Shown one piece after another: positions 42,476-54,231 of a DNA stretch of 64,000 bases; positions within the stretch are counted from its first letter, which is position 1, and each line of letters starts with the position of its first letter. A program made the translations under genes and the position numbers. This DNA comes from Mansonella perstans (taxonomy: Eukaryota; Nematoda; Chromadorea; Rhabditida; Onchocercidae): NCBI GenBank assembly GCA_037074765.1, contig JBAMDO010000136.1:86833-150832 (forward strand), given 5' to 3'. The notes under the pieces are model-generated. The model was not told where the DNA came from. It saw only the letters and a program-made list of their open reading frames with translations, and did no database searches.

Positions 42476-45400
42476 AACAAAGAATTTGAAGACAAAGAAA
42501 CACGGATCGCTGCCTCTCAACCAAGTGAGGTAATATCGCCTGCAGACGCCAAATGGTGCTAATCAGACAAGTGCAGACGGAAGGACTCAGCGAAGAAAAA
42601 AAGGAAAAATGGAATTGTACTACGATGACCTGAAATTATGGAGAACACAAAGTCGATTGTATTTTTATTGTTTCTATATATGGGCTTGTGACTTGTGAAA
42701 AGATTTGAATTTATATATTTCCCGGAAAACCAAAAAACTTCTTTCAGATAATCAAAGAAGCAGAATTAAAAATCTCTTGCATGAATACGCAGTGCTCAAC
42801 CAACATCACCAGTGAAATGGATGATCGATAAACGGTGATAAAAATTTTTTAGGAAAATCATATCAGCATCATATTTTCACAGCATGGTTGGATTTAAATA
42901 TTCCTATTCGAAAATTTATTGCAAGCACAGAATAAAAATAAAAATTATCCGAGGAATGGCCTGACAAATTGGCCTGCAAACAGAACGGTTTTCAAGTCCT
43001 GAATGATTGCAAAGAGGAATGGTTGATCAGCAACAAAGTTGTACGGAGAAATAGGGTGGTATAACTTAGCTGCAGTGAGTTGAAGATCTTCAACTGGTTC
43101 CGTACCTTTTTCACTTACCTGTAAGTAAATGTTCAGGTCTTTATGTTTTTGCCAAATTATTCATCAAAAAAGAAGTTTTCATTAAATTTTTCATTAAAGA
43201 AAAATTCACACAAACCTCAATGAATCCTGAATGCATAAATTTACTGAAAGAAATTGGCCATCGACCGTAGAGAAGCTCTCCGAAATTAGCACTTCGTTTG
43301 AATACATCTGTGATGCCAATTTCCCTCAGCACTTTTTCCAGATTCAGTTCTACTTCCACTCGGAATTTTGGCAGTGAAATCTGAAATTAAAACAACTTTT
43401 AATAGATATCATCAAAATATCTCCAACAGTTGTTTAAGGAAGAGAGACGAATAAAACAAGCAGAAACAGTAATAAGCAACAAAATCAACTGCCGGGATTT
43501 TTTATCTTTCACATTCATATGCACTAACTTGTTCAATAGATTATTAGAATTGGATGAATGACTTACAAAAACACGTTTCCTCTGTGCATCACCAATATAT
43601 TTAAGTATCTTTTCGCCTGTCAAATTTTTTAGGACATTAGATAAGCCAAAACGTTTTTTTGGCAAAATGAGAACCATCTCTACTTTATCACCAACAAAAG
43701 GCATTCTGATAAGTTTCACAAGATTGTCTCTATAATACAGTACATCTTCCGTTTTTCGCATCATCGGTATCTGAATGAAGGTAAGTGAAGATAATTAAGT
43801 GGAATATTCAAAGATTAATAATCAATGACTTCTACTTACGACAAATATTAACATACTTACCAGTTTTGTTTCTTCTCTAGAAATGTAAAAGTTTTGTTTG
43901 CTAGTTACTTCCCGCATAAATGTTTTGTTCCACATGCCTGCGAAATAAATTCTATTCATAAACAATATATAGGTATCCCTGTTGGCACCATCCACTGTTA
44001 TCCGATCTGTCATTCTATTATTTTTTTTAGTGGTAATCCATTCATCTATTTCCTGAAAAGGAGTTTCACTTCACGGTAATAAATCTAACGATGAAATTTG
44101 TAGGCTAAAAAAACAATAGCATCTATTTATATGACTTTTGTTTGTCATAATCTAATCATACCTCAAAAAGGTCATCTTTTTCCGTCAAAATGACTTTATC
44201 CAATGCCACGTTGAAGTAAGCCTCAAGTATTCTTGAGAAGCTTTTTTTTATACGTATTCCCTCCTTTACGTATAACTGATTTATTAAATGCAAAACGTAA
44301 TCATTGTTTTCTGCCTGCGTGATATCATCCAGAATTGTCTTGAAGTACACTCGAAATTCTGGTGTGCTTGCATCTGAGAATTCAGATTTATGGTAAATTT
44401 AGAAACGATCAATTTAACATTTTTGAAATGTCCCTATCCACAGTATGAGCTATTGGAACCTTTTTAATGGTTTCTTAATAGCAAAGGCAATCCTTCGAGC
44501 TTAAAAATTTCAATCTATAATTACTTCCTCCTACAACATCACGCAACTGTTGGTTCGTTTCGCCTTTCGTTGCAAGAAAAACCATGAAAAGTGAGGTTGA
44601 CACTGCAAGAGGAGATAAGACGGCTGATTCATCATCTTTTGCTACTTTTTGCAGTAAATCAACCGCAAAATTCCACTGCGCACGATTTGTTAAGGAACTG
44701 AAAAATTCGGTTACTGTAAAAAAAATAAGAAAGTTATCGTTATGAAAGAATATATAGTTGCTTCAAAAATAATATTCATAAGAAATTTTAAATTCTCTTG
44801 CCATACATTTCTCCAAATATAAAAATGATTTGAGTGCTCCCAATGAGAAGCAGTACGACAGTGATTTTTTGATTGATCATCCCAAAATATCAATACGACA
44901 CTGAAAATGCTGTAATTATCATCCGACAAGAATACTGTTTCGATCTCCATGCATTATTATTATGACATTGAAAAATAAAATCAGTGAATGAATAATTTTT
45001 CAGAATTAGTAATTTTAAAATTTAAGTTTAATCGCGAGTGGATCAACTATGGTATGGATGGCAAATGGACAAACGTATGGAATCGGTTGCTGAAGAAATG
45101 CTGAACTTATTTATTTTACGGATTTGCAGGTAAGCACTGGCACAGTCTCTTGGTAAATCAATCCTCCTAAATGCAGAAGCATTTTTTTCATTCTAAAAAC
45201 ACTTCTCAATAAAAAATATATCAAAACATTTCATATGTTTTGCACATCATTCAGCCTGTTCAAACAATATGAATATCTGTTTTTATGTTCTGACAGAGCT
45301 GAGTGGATAGGTGTTTTAATTATTTGCTCACCCCAACAATTATTTCCAACAAAGCAAATCTTCCTGAACTTTAGCTGTTAATGATTATTTCTGCTATCAA

Positions 45401-45830
45401 AACAATGTATTTTTCTAAGCGCTAACAAACTAGCTTTGCTTAACAAAAAAAAAAAATTTATTACAAATATTTCTCCGCCTCATTTTTTTGACTTCAATTC
45501 ATTGACAGTTTTCAATGTTGCGCTTTTATGGGAATATACGATATTGGACCACGAAAAACGTTGGCCATATTGAACTTCACAGATTTTTTCTTCAAATGAA
45601 AACATAAGAAAACTAAAAAGACTAAACAACAAAATTTCTAATAAATAAGAAAAAATTTTGATTGCTTCAATGTATCGTCCTAACCAATGAAATGACTACT
45701 ACGGTTATATTGCAAACAGTCATTTAGAGTTATCTTCGCTATTGTGTTAAGTAATTTCTTCTTGACGACTTGTTTTTTCCGGGAAACATTTACTATGCCA
45801 ATGAAGAATACGAAAAGGCTACAGAGGTCT
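42311..45830. repeat. Serpin segmental duplication, right copy
   Basis: About 3.52 kb, direct tandem-like partner of 35671-40113 without the solo LTR. Matches start at GTAGAAGAAATACGG and end at GAGGTCT. Confidence 0.92.
42945..44880 (-). CDS. Secreted serpin, intact copy
   Basis: Serine-protease-inhibitor-fold protein of 397 residues from seven exons: 44880-44807, 44697-44525, 44373-44162, 44052-43861, 43770-43567, 43380-43216, 43118-42945 (stop 42945-42947). All junction phases agree. The N-terminus is a signal peptide (MINQKITVVLLLIGSTQIIF). Serpin landmarks: ESAVLSPLAVSTSLFM (helix B), NRIYFAGMWNKTF (strand 3A), KLIRMPFVGDKVEMVLILP, LPKFRVEVELNLEKVLREIG, FIEVSEKGTE (hinge) and VADQPFLFAI near the end (serpin signature). 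Candidate N-glycosylation sites are WNKTF and NLTGE. The hinge continues PVED instead of the Ala-rich stretch of inhibitory serpins, so inhibition is uncertain. A TTTTCAG acceptor 22 bases before the ATG would suit spliced-leader addition. It resembles the serpins that filarial nematodes secrete. Confidence 0.88.
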
Positions 45831-45917
45831 ACACAAGACTATTAAAAAAATATCCTAGTAACCGTTATATATCAGAGGCTTAACTGTGAATAATGTAACT
45901 TTCTGCATCCGCAAATG

Positions 45918-46077
45918 TTATAGATCCTCACTTGGAACGACATCATTACGTTTAACACCATTGAGTTCTTGTATCTTCTCATCATATTCACTTTTGAGTG
46001 TATTAATACTATTAGCGATGCTATTGTTTGCCATATAAGGCATCATATGTTCTTTCATAGCATTTATTGCGCTTCCT
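45918..46077 (-). other. Possible terminal exon of unknown gene
   Basis: The minus frame reads GSAINAMKEHMMPYMANNSI, then ANSINTLKSEYDEKIQELNG and ends at a stop at 45918. The composition is protein-like (helical, charged), but I cannot name a family or join it to another exon. It lies just right of the serpin duplication. Confidence 0.25.
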
Positions 46078-46369
46078 CAAATGATAGAAATTATCAATCA
46101 TGCATACCGTCAAAATTTTGAAATATTCGAAAAATCGTAATACTATGTTGTATTATTTTAGCATCAAATAAACTTACGATATTTTGAATATTGCCAAGTT
46201 GTAGGATTTCCATCAGATATCTATGTCTAATTATTATTCAAATCAAAATTTTTAAAATTGAAGCGAATTGAAATAAAATTTTACAAAAAATGTTAAAGCT
46301 CCTTTGCATAAACTATTTTAAACAATGCAATATAGCAACTGAAATGAAATTATTGATATGAAAGATTAA

Positions 46370-46445
46370 AAATTGATAGTTATTATCAATTTTTAATTGA
46401 TAATAATAATTTTTAATCGATAATAATTGATAGTTATCATTCACT
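46370..46445. repeat. AT-rich inverted and tandem repeat
   Basis: Alternating TTGATAGTTATTATCAA, TTTTTAATTGATAATAAT and TTTTTAATCGATAATAAT words form an imperfect tandem repeat with internal dyad symmetry. No function is evident. Confidence 0.6.
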
Positions 46446-46618
46446 TTTCATTAGTGAATTTATTATTTAGATTGGCAGCAATTATTCCGGCTAAAATGTT
46501 TTGTTGGCTTATGCCGCTACTATTGCTTTGATCGAATCGGATTGCAGTATTTCATTAAGTTTGCAGTAAAAAAAAAAAAATCGAAATTTTTAAACCTCAA
46601 CATATAATGAATTTACAG

Positions 46619-46743
46619 TGATTCATCCAAAGCTGAAGATAGATTATAGCAAGCACTTGGATGATACTGATTTTTCTTGTTCATTTCGGAACATTCGGAA
46701 AGAGATGACAATTTCGTTGCAAGTGTTGCCTTTGAACGGTTAA
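46619..46743 (+). other. Possible terminal exon of unknown gene
   Basis: After an ATTTACAG acceptor the frame reads IHPKLKIDYSKHLDDTDFSC, then SFRNIRKEMTISLQVLPLNG and a stop at 46741. It looks coding, but the only nearby upstream candidate (46500-46565) does not join in a matching phase. The family is unknown. Confidence 0.28.
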
Positions 46744-47343
46744 GGGCAAATTATCGGCAACATTAATTTGACATATCATTTCAACAGTACGTAAATATAC
46801 AAATTGCTTCTGTGTCATCTAATATGCAACACTTTGACGAAGGACATGATTTAAGTAGTAAATTTTTAATTGTCAGAAAAACTGATAAAAGTAAAACATA
46901 TAATAATTTATTTGATAATGCAAAAAGAATGGCGATACAAATAAATGCAGAATATTTCAAAAATGGCTAACTGAAAACCAAATCATATCTATTTCTCTAG
47001 AGACTGATTTTTCAACAAAACAGATAAAATGAAACACTGATAAAAGCGTGCGAAAAAATAATTTACAAGAATCAAATTCCATCCATTATTTGCAAATCCA
47101 TGAATGAAAAAATGAACATCCATGAAATTTGCATTAATTTAAATAAAAGATTTTTTCCACTCGAAAGAAACTAGCTGGATTATAAGTGAAAGTAAGCACA
47201 GCGAACTGAAAGAGTTATTGTTTTTCATGTGGACGGTCATGAATCATGGTCATGATCATGGTCAATCCACGGTCACTTCAACCACATATTCGAATTTCAC
47301 ATTTCTTTAATGAAACATTCTTTTCTATGCAAAACAAAAACTT

Positions 47344-48356
47344 TCACTGTGATTGTTCTGCACCAATTGAGCTCAATTTATCACCTGCTTTCAGTTCCCT
47401 TGGGGAAGCTCGAATCGGAATATTTCGTACTGCAGGTGAACCTGGAACTTTTTTAGTTGCGCAAATAGTCAATACTCCTTTATCGGACAAATGTGATTCG
47501 ATGGTATCAGGCTGCACTTCTTCTGGCATGATATATCTTCGAACGAAGTGACGTTCAATACTACCATGTCCTGTCTGATCGGTACGCTCCTTGTGATGAC
47601 CTTCAATATTCAATTCACGTTCGCGAACCGACACTGAAAGTTCCTTGGGATGAAAATGAGAGACATCAACTTGGACTGCAAATTTATCCTTCTCATCCAA
47701 TACCTGAAATTTTCGAGTTTGGGCAAGCATGGATTCTAAAAGTATATAATCTAAAAATAAAACAAATGCCAAACAGCAAGTTACAGTTACCTCACCAACC
47801 GCATTCCCGATATTGCACTCATTCAGCACCGGTTGATATAGCCAGTACGGTGCAACACTCTGCAGCGGTCGATATGATCTATCGTCGAATGCATTATCAA
47901 AAAGATTTACAATAAAACGTTCCATTGGTGAAGTGTAGAAATGCTCGCGAGGATTAGAGCGAAAAAGTGACATCACTGAGCTCACTGAATGATAACCAAA
48001 TCCTTCTGAATTTAGAAATATCTGAAAAAATTACAATCAAAATCGCAATTATATAATTTACTGTTGACATCAATCTTGACAATAGGAATAAATTATTCCA
48101 AATCTGAGAATATTGTGTTAGTCTTGTTCGAAAAAACAATTCAAACCAGTGGAAAATGTATGGCCTTATGCTCATTTCAAATGACTATTAATTTGCTTTT
48201 TTCTCGTGAAATAATTTGAATATTAAAAATACGCGGCATCTAATGAAACGGAATGCGCTCAAAGAACCATCGGAATGTATCACCATCGCTTACGGTATCG
48301 GACAAGTGTGGTAACAGTAATACTAGCGGACGTAACAATAAGGAAAAATACTGCAT
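47344..48356 (-). CDS. Small heat-shock protein (HSP20/alpha-crystallin family)
   Basis: ATP-independent chaperone that holds unfolding proteins in oligomers. Exons: 48356-48294 (21 residues), 48021-47791, 47703-47344 (stop 47344-47346), joined in phase 0 throughout, 217 residues. Residues from about 104 hold the alpha-crystallin domain: KFAVQVDVSHFHPKELSVSV, ELNIEGHHKER, IERHFVRRYIMPEEV, DKGVLTICATKK. The C-tail has an I-x-I motif (NIPIRAS). It resembles nematode HSP16/OV25-type proteins. If translation began at the internal ATG at 47973 the protein would be 180 residues; the longer model is preferred because a TATA box and heat-shock-like element lie just upstream of 48356 and the first exon has a good GTAAGC donor. 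The first-exon peptide (MQYFSLLLRPLVLLLPHL) is unusually hydrophobic for this family and could be a targeting sequence. Confidence 0.85.
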
Positions 48357-48411
48357 AACTCGCCGCCTGTCAAATCCGACTGATAGATCAAGGTGACTAG
48401 TTACAACGCTG

Positions 48412-48445
48412 TTTATATAGTCTTTCGATCGGAACTTTCCAGTAA
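48412..48445 (-). promoter_or_regulatory. TATA box and heat-shock-element-like motif of the sHSP gene
   Basis: On minus, CTGGAAAGTTCCGATCGAAAG is followed directly by ACTATATAAACAG. GGAAA-GTTCC makes two adjacent inverted GAA units of a heat-shock element; a third unit is degenerate or out of register. The TATATAAA (48419-48412) lies 56 bases before the first-exon ATG at 48356, leaving a short 5' untranslated region. Spacing and order match heat-inducible sHSP promoters. Confidence 0.65.
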
Positions 48446-48459
48446 TATCGCAAAAAAAA

Positions 48460-49640
48460 AAACCGCAATAGCACCACACGTCGATTAGATCTTTTATGTC
48501 TGCCAGCTTCTATTGCAACTCAAGAATCATTCTGGAACATTTTGCCTTGTTTACTTCATTTTTTCTTTGTTCCTACTGTGTTCTTGCCTGATAATAATTA
48601 TCTGATATGATTCAATTTTTATGCATATTTCATTGATATAGTCCGATTAATGCTATGGATGACATTTTGATATAGCACTGATATGTCGACATAGCTGGAT
48701 TAAAATGGGATTTTTTTTAAATTTACTTTTCATTGCTACCAGACTTTTATGTTTTCTAACATCTTTTTGATTATGAGCCACTTTGACTTTTTTATTTTGT
48801 AGCAAGAACCACAAGATTCAAAATTAGTAAATTCTATTATTTTAAAAATAAACTTTCATCAAAATTTTTAACTTATTAACTAAAAGGAAAACTGGCAGCA
48901 GTCAATTTCTAAATCATCACCATGTTGCACTTTTAAAACATATTTTAGTTTTCTTCTGACCGCCATTTCGAAACCGCTTGACAAATCATGTTATGAAACG
49001 TGATATCGTCGGCAACAATCATATGATCAAGTATCTTATAATATCGATTGGATGTTTTTTTAAACGATCAAATTTCATTGCTTGATATTTTTTAATATAA
49101 TTCGATAAATGCATTTATTTCACCAGTTTATTTTTCAAAACCGTTCAACATTGGTCATCGTAGGCACAATATCTCGACTATCTCGCGATAATATCATCGA
49201 TGGAAAAGTTCGAAACAAAGTGAGGTAAAAAGCCAACTCGGCTTTTTATATTGTCGTTTAGCAATAGGCTTTCTTTCCATAAAGGATATATTGAAGAACC
49301 GAAATTAAAATTTACAGTAATTTTGTTAAAATTCCAGCATTTCTAGCATTTCTTAGAGAATGGAATGAAAAATTGGAGCTAGAGAGAATAATTGCATCTA
49401 AGCATTTGAAGTACAATTTTGCAACTATTTTTTTTCTGCCCCTTCATCCTTTTTTTTGGTCACTGCCCACTTATAGACTTGTTAAAACATTAGGAATATA
49501 TATATATATAAGTATATATTAACGGTGATAGTATTTTGACTATTTCTTTCTCATCTTGCTCAGAAATGGTTATTTATTGAAATTTGAAAATAATCTTTTA
49601 ATGTTGGTCAGAATACATTAAAGTTCAATCATTTTATTGA
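48460..49640. other. Intergenic region, no gene seen
   Basis: Separates the heat-shock gene's promoter from the 3' end of the first ground-like gene. It contains a short (TA)n run at about 49497-49512. No coding exon was recognised. Confidence 0.5.
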
Positions 49641-49645
49641 AATAC

Positions 49646-51057
49646 TTATACAGGCCTGAAAACATAACAGGATGTATTATTTTGTTGGACTAAACAAAAA
49701 TGATTAGTTTGAACGGTATACACCAAATCACCGGTGGAACAAATGATACTGTAGCCAATGGAAGGATATTTTGCTGTGAGTGCTTTCTGGATCATTTCTT
49801 TAGTCAACCAAATATCACTTACAAAATTCTGCAAAATCCATAAAAAAATTTTCATATCTTAAAAATGCTATTATCACTTGGCCTCAAAAAAAAAAGAGTT
49901 ATCTACTCTTATTCAGTACTTCTATCAATAATTTCGTCCATAATAAATTCAGCTATTAATGTAATTTAAGAAGAGTTAAGAAAGATTAAAACTTATAAGT
50001 TTGAAATTAAGAAATACCATCTCCTTAAAATGACAACAAATTAGATTTCCGAAATTTTTAAAATGGAATTTTCACTCAATATCTGACAGCACTTATCTAC
50101 ACCTATTTGAAATTTTGAATGCGACAAATCACTCTCGATTTTTTTTCAAGCTTTATATGTGGTGTTTTCAAATTGTATTGTCCAACTATTAGCTATGCAT
50201 TGAGCAGTTGAAAGATAGATAAACCAGAACATAAATTATTAACAGCTGAGATATTATCTGATTCTGGTCGATACGTCTCTTTTTTTTTTTTTGCTTTTTT
50301 TCGAGAGTGAATTTTTAGTAAAAATGATAAAAATTAGTTAAATGAATCATACCATATTATTAAATTCAAAATGAAATACCTGTTCAATGATGCTCCGTAA
50401 TTCAAGATTGTTACAGACCGAATTATTATCATGTAAGCTTCGCATACCTTTTGCAAGTGCAGTAGCATTCACTTCACGTCGCTTTCGAGAGCGAAAACGA
50501 CATGGAATAGCGCAAGTGTTACAACAAGAATTCATTAGCTGAGGCTAAAAGAATTTCATAAGTTTGGACATTTTTTTTTATTTTAAATTTTCGGTTTTTT
50601 TCCAGGAATGAGAAAAGTTAATTTTTTTTAAGAAATTGCAGTGAAAGAAGATGTTAGCACATTAAGCGTAACTTGAGCAATCATTTTTTTTTTTTTTTTT
50701 TGAAAAATTGAATTGAATTTTGAACAGTGAATAATAATTTTGAAATGAAAAAATTACCGGAGGAGAAGGGGGAGGTGGGCAAGGTAAGCATAGGGGAGGA
50801 GGAGGAGGAGGACAAGGTAAACATGGAGGAGTAGGAGGAGGACAAGGTATGCATAAACAAGGTGGAGACGGTGGAGGTGGTGGAGGTAGTGGAGGTAATG
50901 AAAGACACGGTAAGCATATCTGTGGGCACATGCAAGGTGGTGGTGGTGGTGGGCATTGTGGTGGAGCATTTCGTCCACAACCTTGTTCAAATGCAACTGA
51001 TACTATGATACCAGAATAAAAGATTAGCGAAATTGTTGTAGATGATAACTGTCCCAT
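49646..51057 (-). CDS. Ground-like domain protein with Pro/Cys-rich N-terminal region
   Basis: Secreted nematode protein of the hedgehog-related ground-like group, about 215 residues. Exons 51057-50758 (100 codons), 50544-50380, 49828-49646 (stop 49646-49648), all phase 0. Order: signal peptide (MGQLSSTTISLIFYSGIIVS), a region of repeated CPPPPP and CLPCP units, a basic cluster FRSRKRRE that looks like a furin-type cleavage site, then the ground-like domain with its four expected cysteines: SVCNNLELR, IICSTGDLVY, NHFCLV, TSCYVF (FRPV at the end). Such proteins are thought to act in or on the cuticle or extracellular space. An ATTTAG acceptor lies nine bases before the ATG (plus 51067), suggesting trans-splicing. 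The low-complexity part gives long misleading frames in other phases. Confidence 0.85.
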
Positions 51058-51357
51058 TAGTGCGATCTAAATGATGATAATTGAAATTTGAATTCAACAA
51101 AATTTAACATATCACTCACGTAATTCATTATTTATCGTACCTCTCTTTATGTTTAATTGTTGGCAAATGGTAAATGAAGAGATAGAATCTAAAAGAGAAA
51201 CAACAAATATTTTATAAGTTTCTTGCCAAAAATTCCGCAATTTTTTGATTGCATGTGAGAAAAAAGTAAAGTTAAGGAAAAAATCATTAAATTCATTTGA
51301 GAAGAGTGAAATACTTATTGCGAAAGGTAAGCAACTTAATTAAAAATACACTATAAG

Positions 51358-51452
51358 AATATCTGACTGCAATAACAGGAATATCCGAGACTGCAACACT
51401 CGGAATATCTAAGATTGCAACTGCAGGAATATCTGAAACTGCAACTATAAGA
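51358..51452. repeat. 24-bp imperfect tandem repeat, about four units
   Basis: Units begin AATATCTGA or AATATCCGA and contain GACTGCAAC or AACTGCAAC. Four units lie in a row with a few substitutions each. Confidence 0.75.
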
Positions 51453-52479
51453 TTCTAAAACTGGTGCTATCTTTCACTACATCAATTAATGATGCGATAG
51501 TTGAACAATAATTACTTGCTTCCTTTTAAATATTCCTGAAAACGACTCCTCCTTTAATTTTTGATTAGAATCAACAGTAGTGAGAGGTAGGAAAAAAAGG
51601 GACAAATGACATTGCTACAACTCGTCTTAATTTTTATAAATATACGCTCGTTTTTGTTAAAACTACTGAAAATATGCGAAATCTTGTATTAGAACTATAA
51701 ATGTATGTATGTGTATATGTGTGCATGTATGTGTGTGTATATGTTTATCAAATTTATACACATAAATGAGAGATTTTCTAACACAAAAACAAGAGCGCTT
51801 TTACGTCGAAAAGATTAGTTTTTTTTTTCAAGGTTAAAATAGCGTATCCGCCTTTCGCTAAAAACTATAGAAAATATATGATCGAGAGAAAATATACGAA
51901 ATATGCAATCAAAAATCGCAAATGATTTGTAAACAGAACAAAAAGAGAGTGTTATTCGATCTTTATATTTTAAAAAATTTTAAATTCTTATAACTGTTTT
52001 AAGAATCTATAAAAAAAATTATTGATTCAATGATATAATTAAAACGATTGAAGTTTTACTAAAAAAATTATGATAGAAAAAGAGAAAAAAATCATTTTAA
52101 TTTAAATTATATTTCAACTTTGCTCTTTTAAAGACGACTTTCTCTTTTTTTTAATTTAATCGTTCAAATTTAACTAATTTTTTACAACTTTCTAAGATTT
52201 TTTTGAATTTTTTTTTCCAGAAATGTTTAAGCCTAATTTCTTTCTCAAAAAGAAAAGAAAGCATCAGCTTTCAAATTCAATCTTCAAGACAATTTTTTTG
52301 CAACTTAGTTTTTTGAACTGTAGCACTTGAACAGTTAGTTATTTTTGTTGCATTCATTTTGTAGCATTATTACTTTATTGATTAAATTTATATTCAATTT
52401 TAAGACCAAAAATTTTTTTGCTTTTTTTTTATCAGGAATTTTAACTTGAATTATTTCTCTATTCATTAAAATATTTCAT

Positions 52480-52570
52480 TTCATCTTACTCTTCTTTGTC
52501 AAGGTTTGCCATGACTCTGTGAAGTATCATATTGAAGAAAACGGTGAATAGCATTTGTGCAAGAATAGAA
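52480..52570 (-). mobile_element. LINE reverse-transcriptase fragment
   Basis: The minus frame reads MKQGSILAQMLFTVFFNMIL, then HRVMANLDKEE and a stop, matching the GVKQGC(V/I)LAPTLF block of LINE reverse transcriptases and the residues after it. Only this short segment is recognisable. It is of the same general type as the relic at 3530-4500. Confidence 0.7.
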
Positions 52571-54045
52571 CCTTGTTTCATTATTACAATATTAGAATAT
52601 CTTTGTCTTTAAAAGGGGTAAATGGCTAAAAATTTCGAATGTGAAATTAAATTTAAATACTTATTTGTAATCTGATTTATTCTCAAATTTCGAGATTTGT
52701 CTCATCGATAAGCTTTCATATTTTCCGTTTCATATATTCCACAATTAATCTGGAAACAGGAAACTTTGGAAAATTTTAAAAGTTTTAGTAAAAAAAAACC
52801 AAGAAGGAACAAACATACTGTGATTGTCAGTAATTAGAAGTAAGCAAATTAAATTGCAAATTCAATTTCTTAATTGATCTATTAGCAAGGTCGTTTACAT
52901 TGTATCGTTTTAAAGATATACTTGTTTTTCTTTATCTACACCAGTGATGTATTTCTTTCTTATTTCATTACCGTTATTAATTTTATTACCACTATCTTCT
53001 TGTTATCACCTAATCACTGATTGTGTTTTTGCCATAGTGATAATCACCGTCATTATTTTCTTTGCTTACCCAACTTCTTTTTCTTCTTTAATGTGTTATC
53101 ATCTTTGCTGTCGTTAATAGTTTTTTCATCAATTTCAAAAATTTGCAAAACCTGTTTTTGATCAAATTCATGTCCAGTATCGTTATCAAACATTTAATAC
53201 GTACTGCATGACAAAAGATCAGCAGCAAATGCTAAGAAATTAAATTTTTTTTTCTTGTGAAAGTTAAAATTTTTTCTTGCAAAAATTAATTAATGAATGT
53301 AGGAAAGATGAAAGGAAGTGATAACCTTGAATCGGAAATCGTTATTCGTATTTTATCAAATTTTTTTTTTTGAAACACTCTATTATACATATTGACAGTA
53401 ATAATGCTGATATTGTAATATAATCTGATCAAATAATTTTGCTTTTTCAATTTTAAAAACCATAAAAATGAGTAAGTGAAAAAACTAAAATATAGTTTTT
53501 GTTTTTTTCTCTTTCTATTTTTTACGTAAACTTTTAATTTATCTAATTAATTTTCTCTTTTTTTTTTGCTATCTTTTATTTCAATAATTTTTGCGTAACA
53601 AATTAAAAGAACAAAATTCATTTAATGCAAGAAAAGAAAGAGAATAGAATTTTAAAAAATAAAATAAATCGTCCAATATTTAAATAAAATGCTTGCGACT
53701 AATAATAATTTTTTTTTTTGCTGTAATGTTAAACATCATTATCATTATCAGTTTATTACTGGCATTTGTGAATTAATCAGAAATTTAAATGTCAAGTAAA
53801 TATATTTGATAGTAAATAGAATTTTTTGAAAATTTTGTTGAAAGTTTTTTTCGCGCTGATGACAGCTTAGGAATATTGAAATACTGCAATAATTGAAACC
53901 GAGAAAAAAAATTTTTTTATAATCATTTAATAATTAAATTAGTTTTTATAAAAAAAAGAAAGTTTTATTTAATAATATGAGAAAAGATTTTGAATGACGG
54001 TAATAATTTTTTTTAATGGTAATTAATTAAGAGATGAAAAACTTT

Positions 54046-54133
54046 ATTTGATACACATACAAATACATACAGACACACACATACACACACGCAAACACAC
54101 ATACACATACACACACAAAAATATGTACGTACA
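54046..54133. repeat. (CA)n-type microsatellite
   Basis: ACACAC and ATACAC units run for about 80 bases just downstream of the second ground-like gene's stop codon, where they probably fall in the 3' untranslated or flanking DNA. Confidence 0.85.
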
Positions 54134-54231
54134 TTCAAAGATAAAATAAAATTATATGAATAAACTTTAAAAAATGAAAAGTTTCCACCTTTTTTACATT
54201 TAAAAATTGAAATTAAATTTAAAAAATTCAA

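Larger units (their letters stand above)
51070..54225. other. Long intergenic region with repeats and a LINE scrap
   Basis: It lies between the 5' end of the first ground-like gene and the 3' end of the second. It contains a 24-bp tandem repeat (51358-51452), GT-rich microsatellite (51700-51750), LINE fragment (about 52480-52570) and a (CA)n tract at its right end (54046-54133). I see no intact exon. Confidence 0.5.

Noticed and set aside
50681..50996. Open frames rich in Thr, His or Leu on minus overlapping the Pro-rich exon
   Set aside because: They are other-phase readings of the CCN-rich coding repeat of the ground-like gene, whose frame has a signal peptide and phase-matched exons.
54013..54231. 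Minus frame with CVCMCMCVCVC run
   Set aside because: It is a translation of the (CA)n microsatellite, not a cysteine-rich protein.
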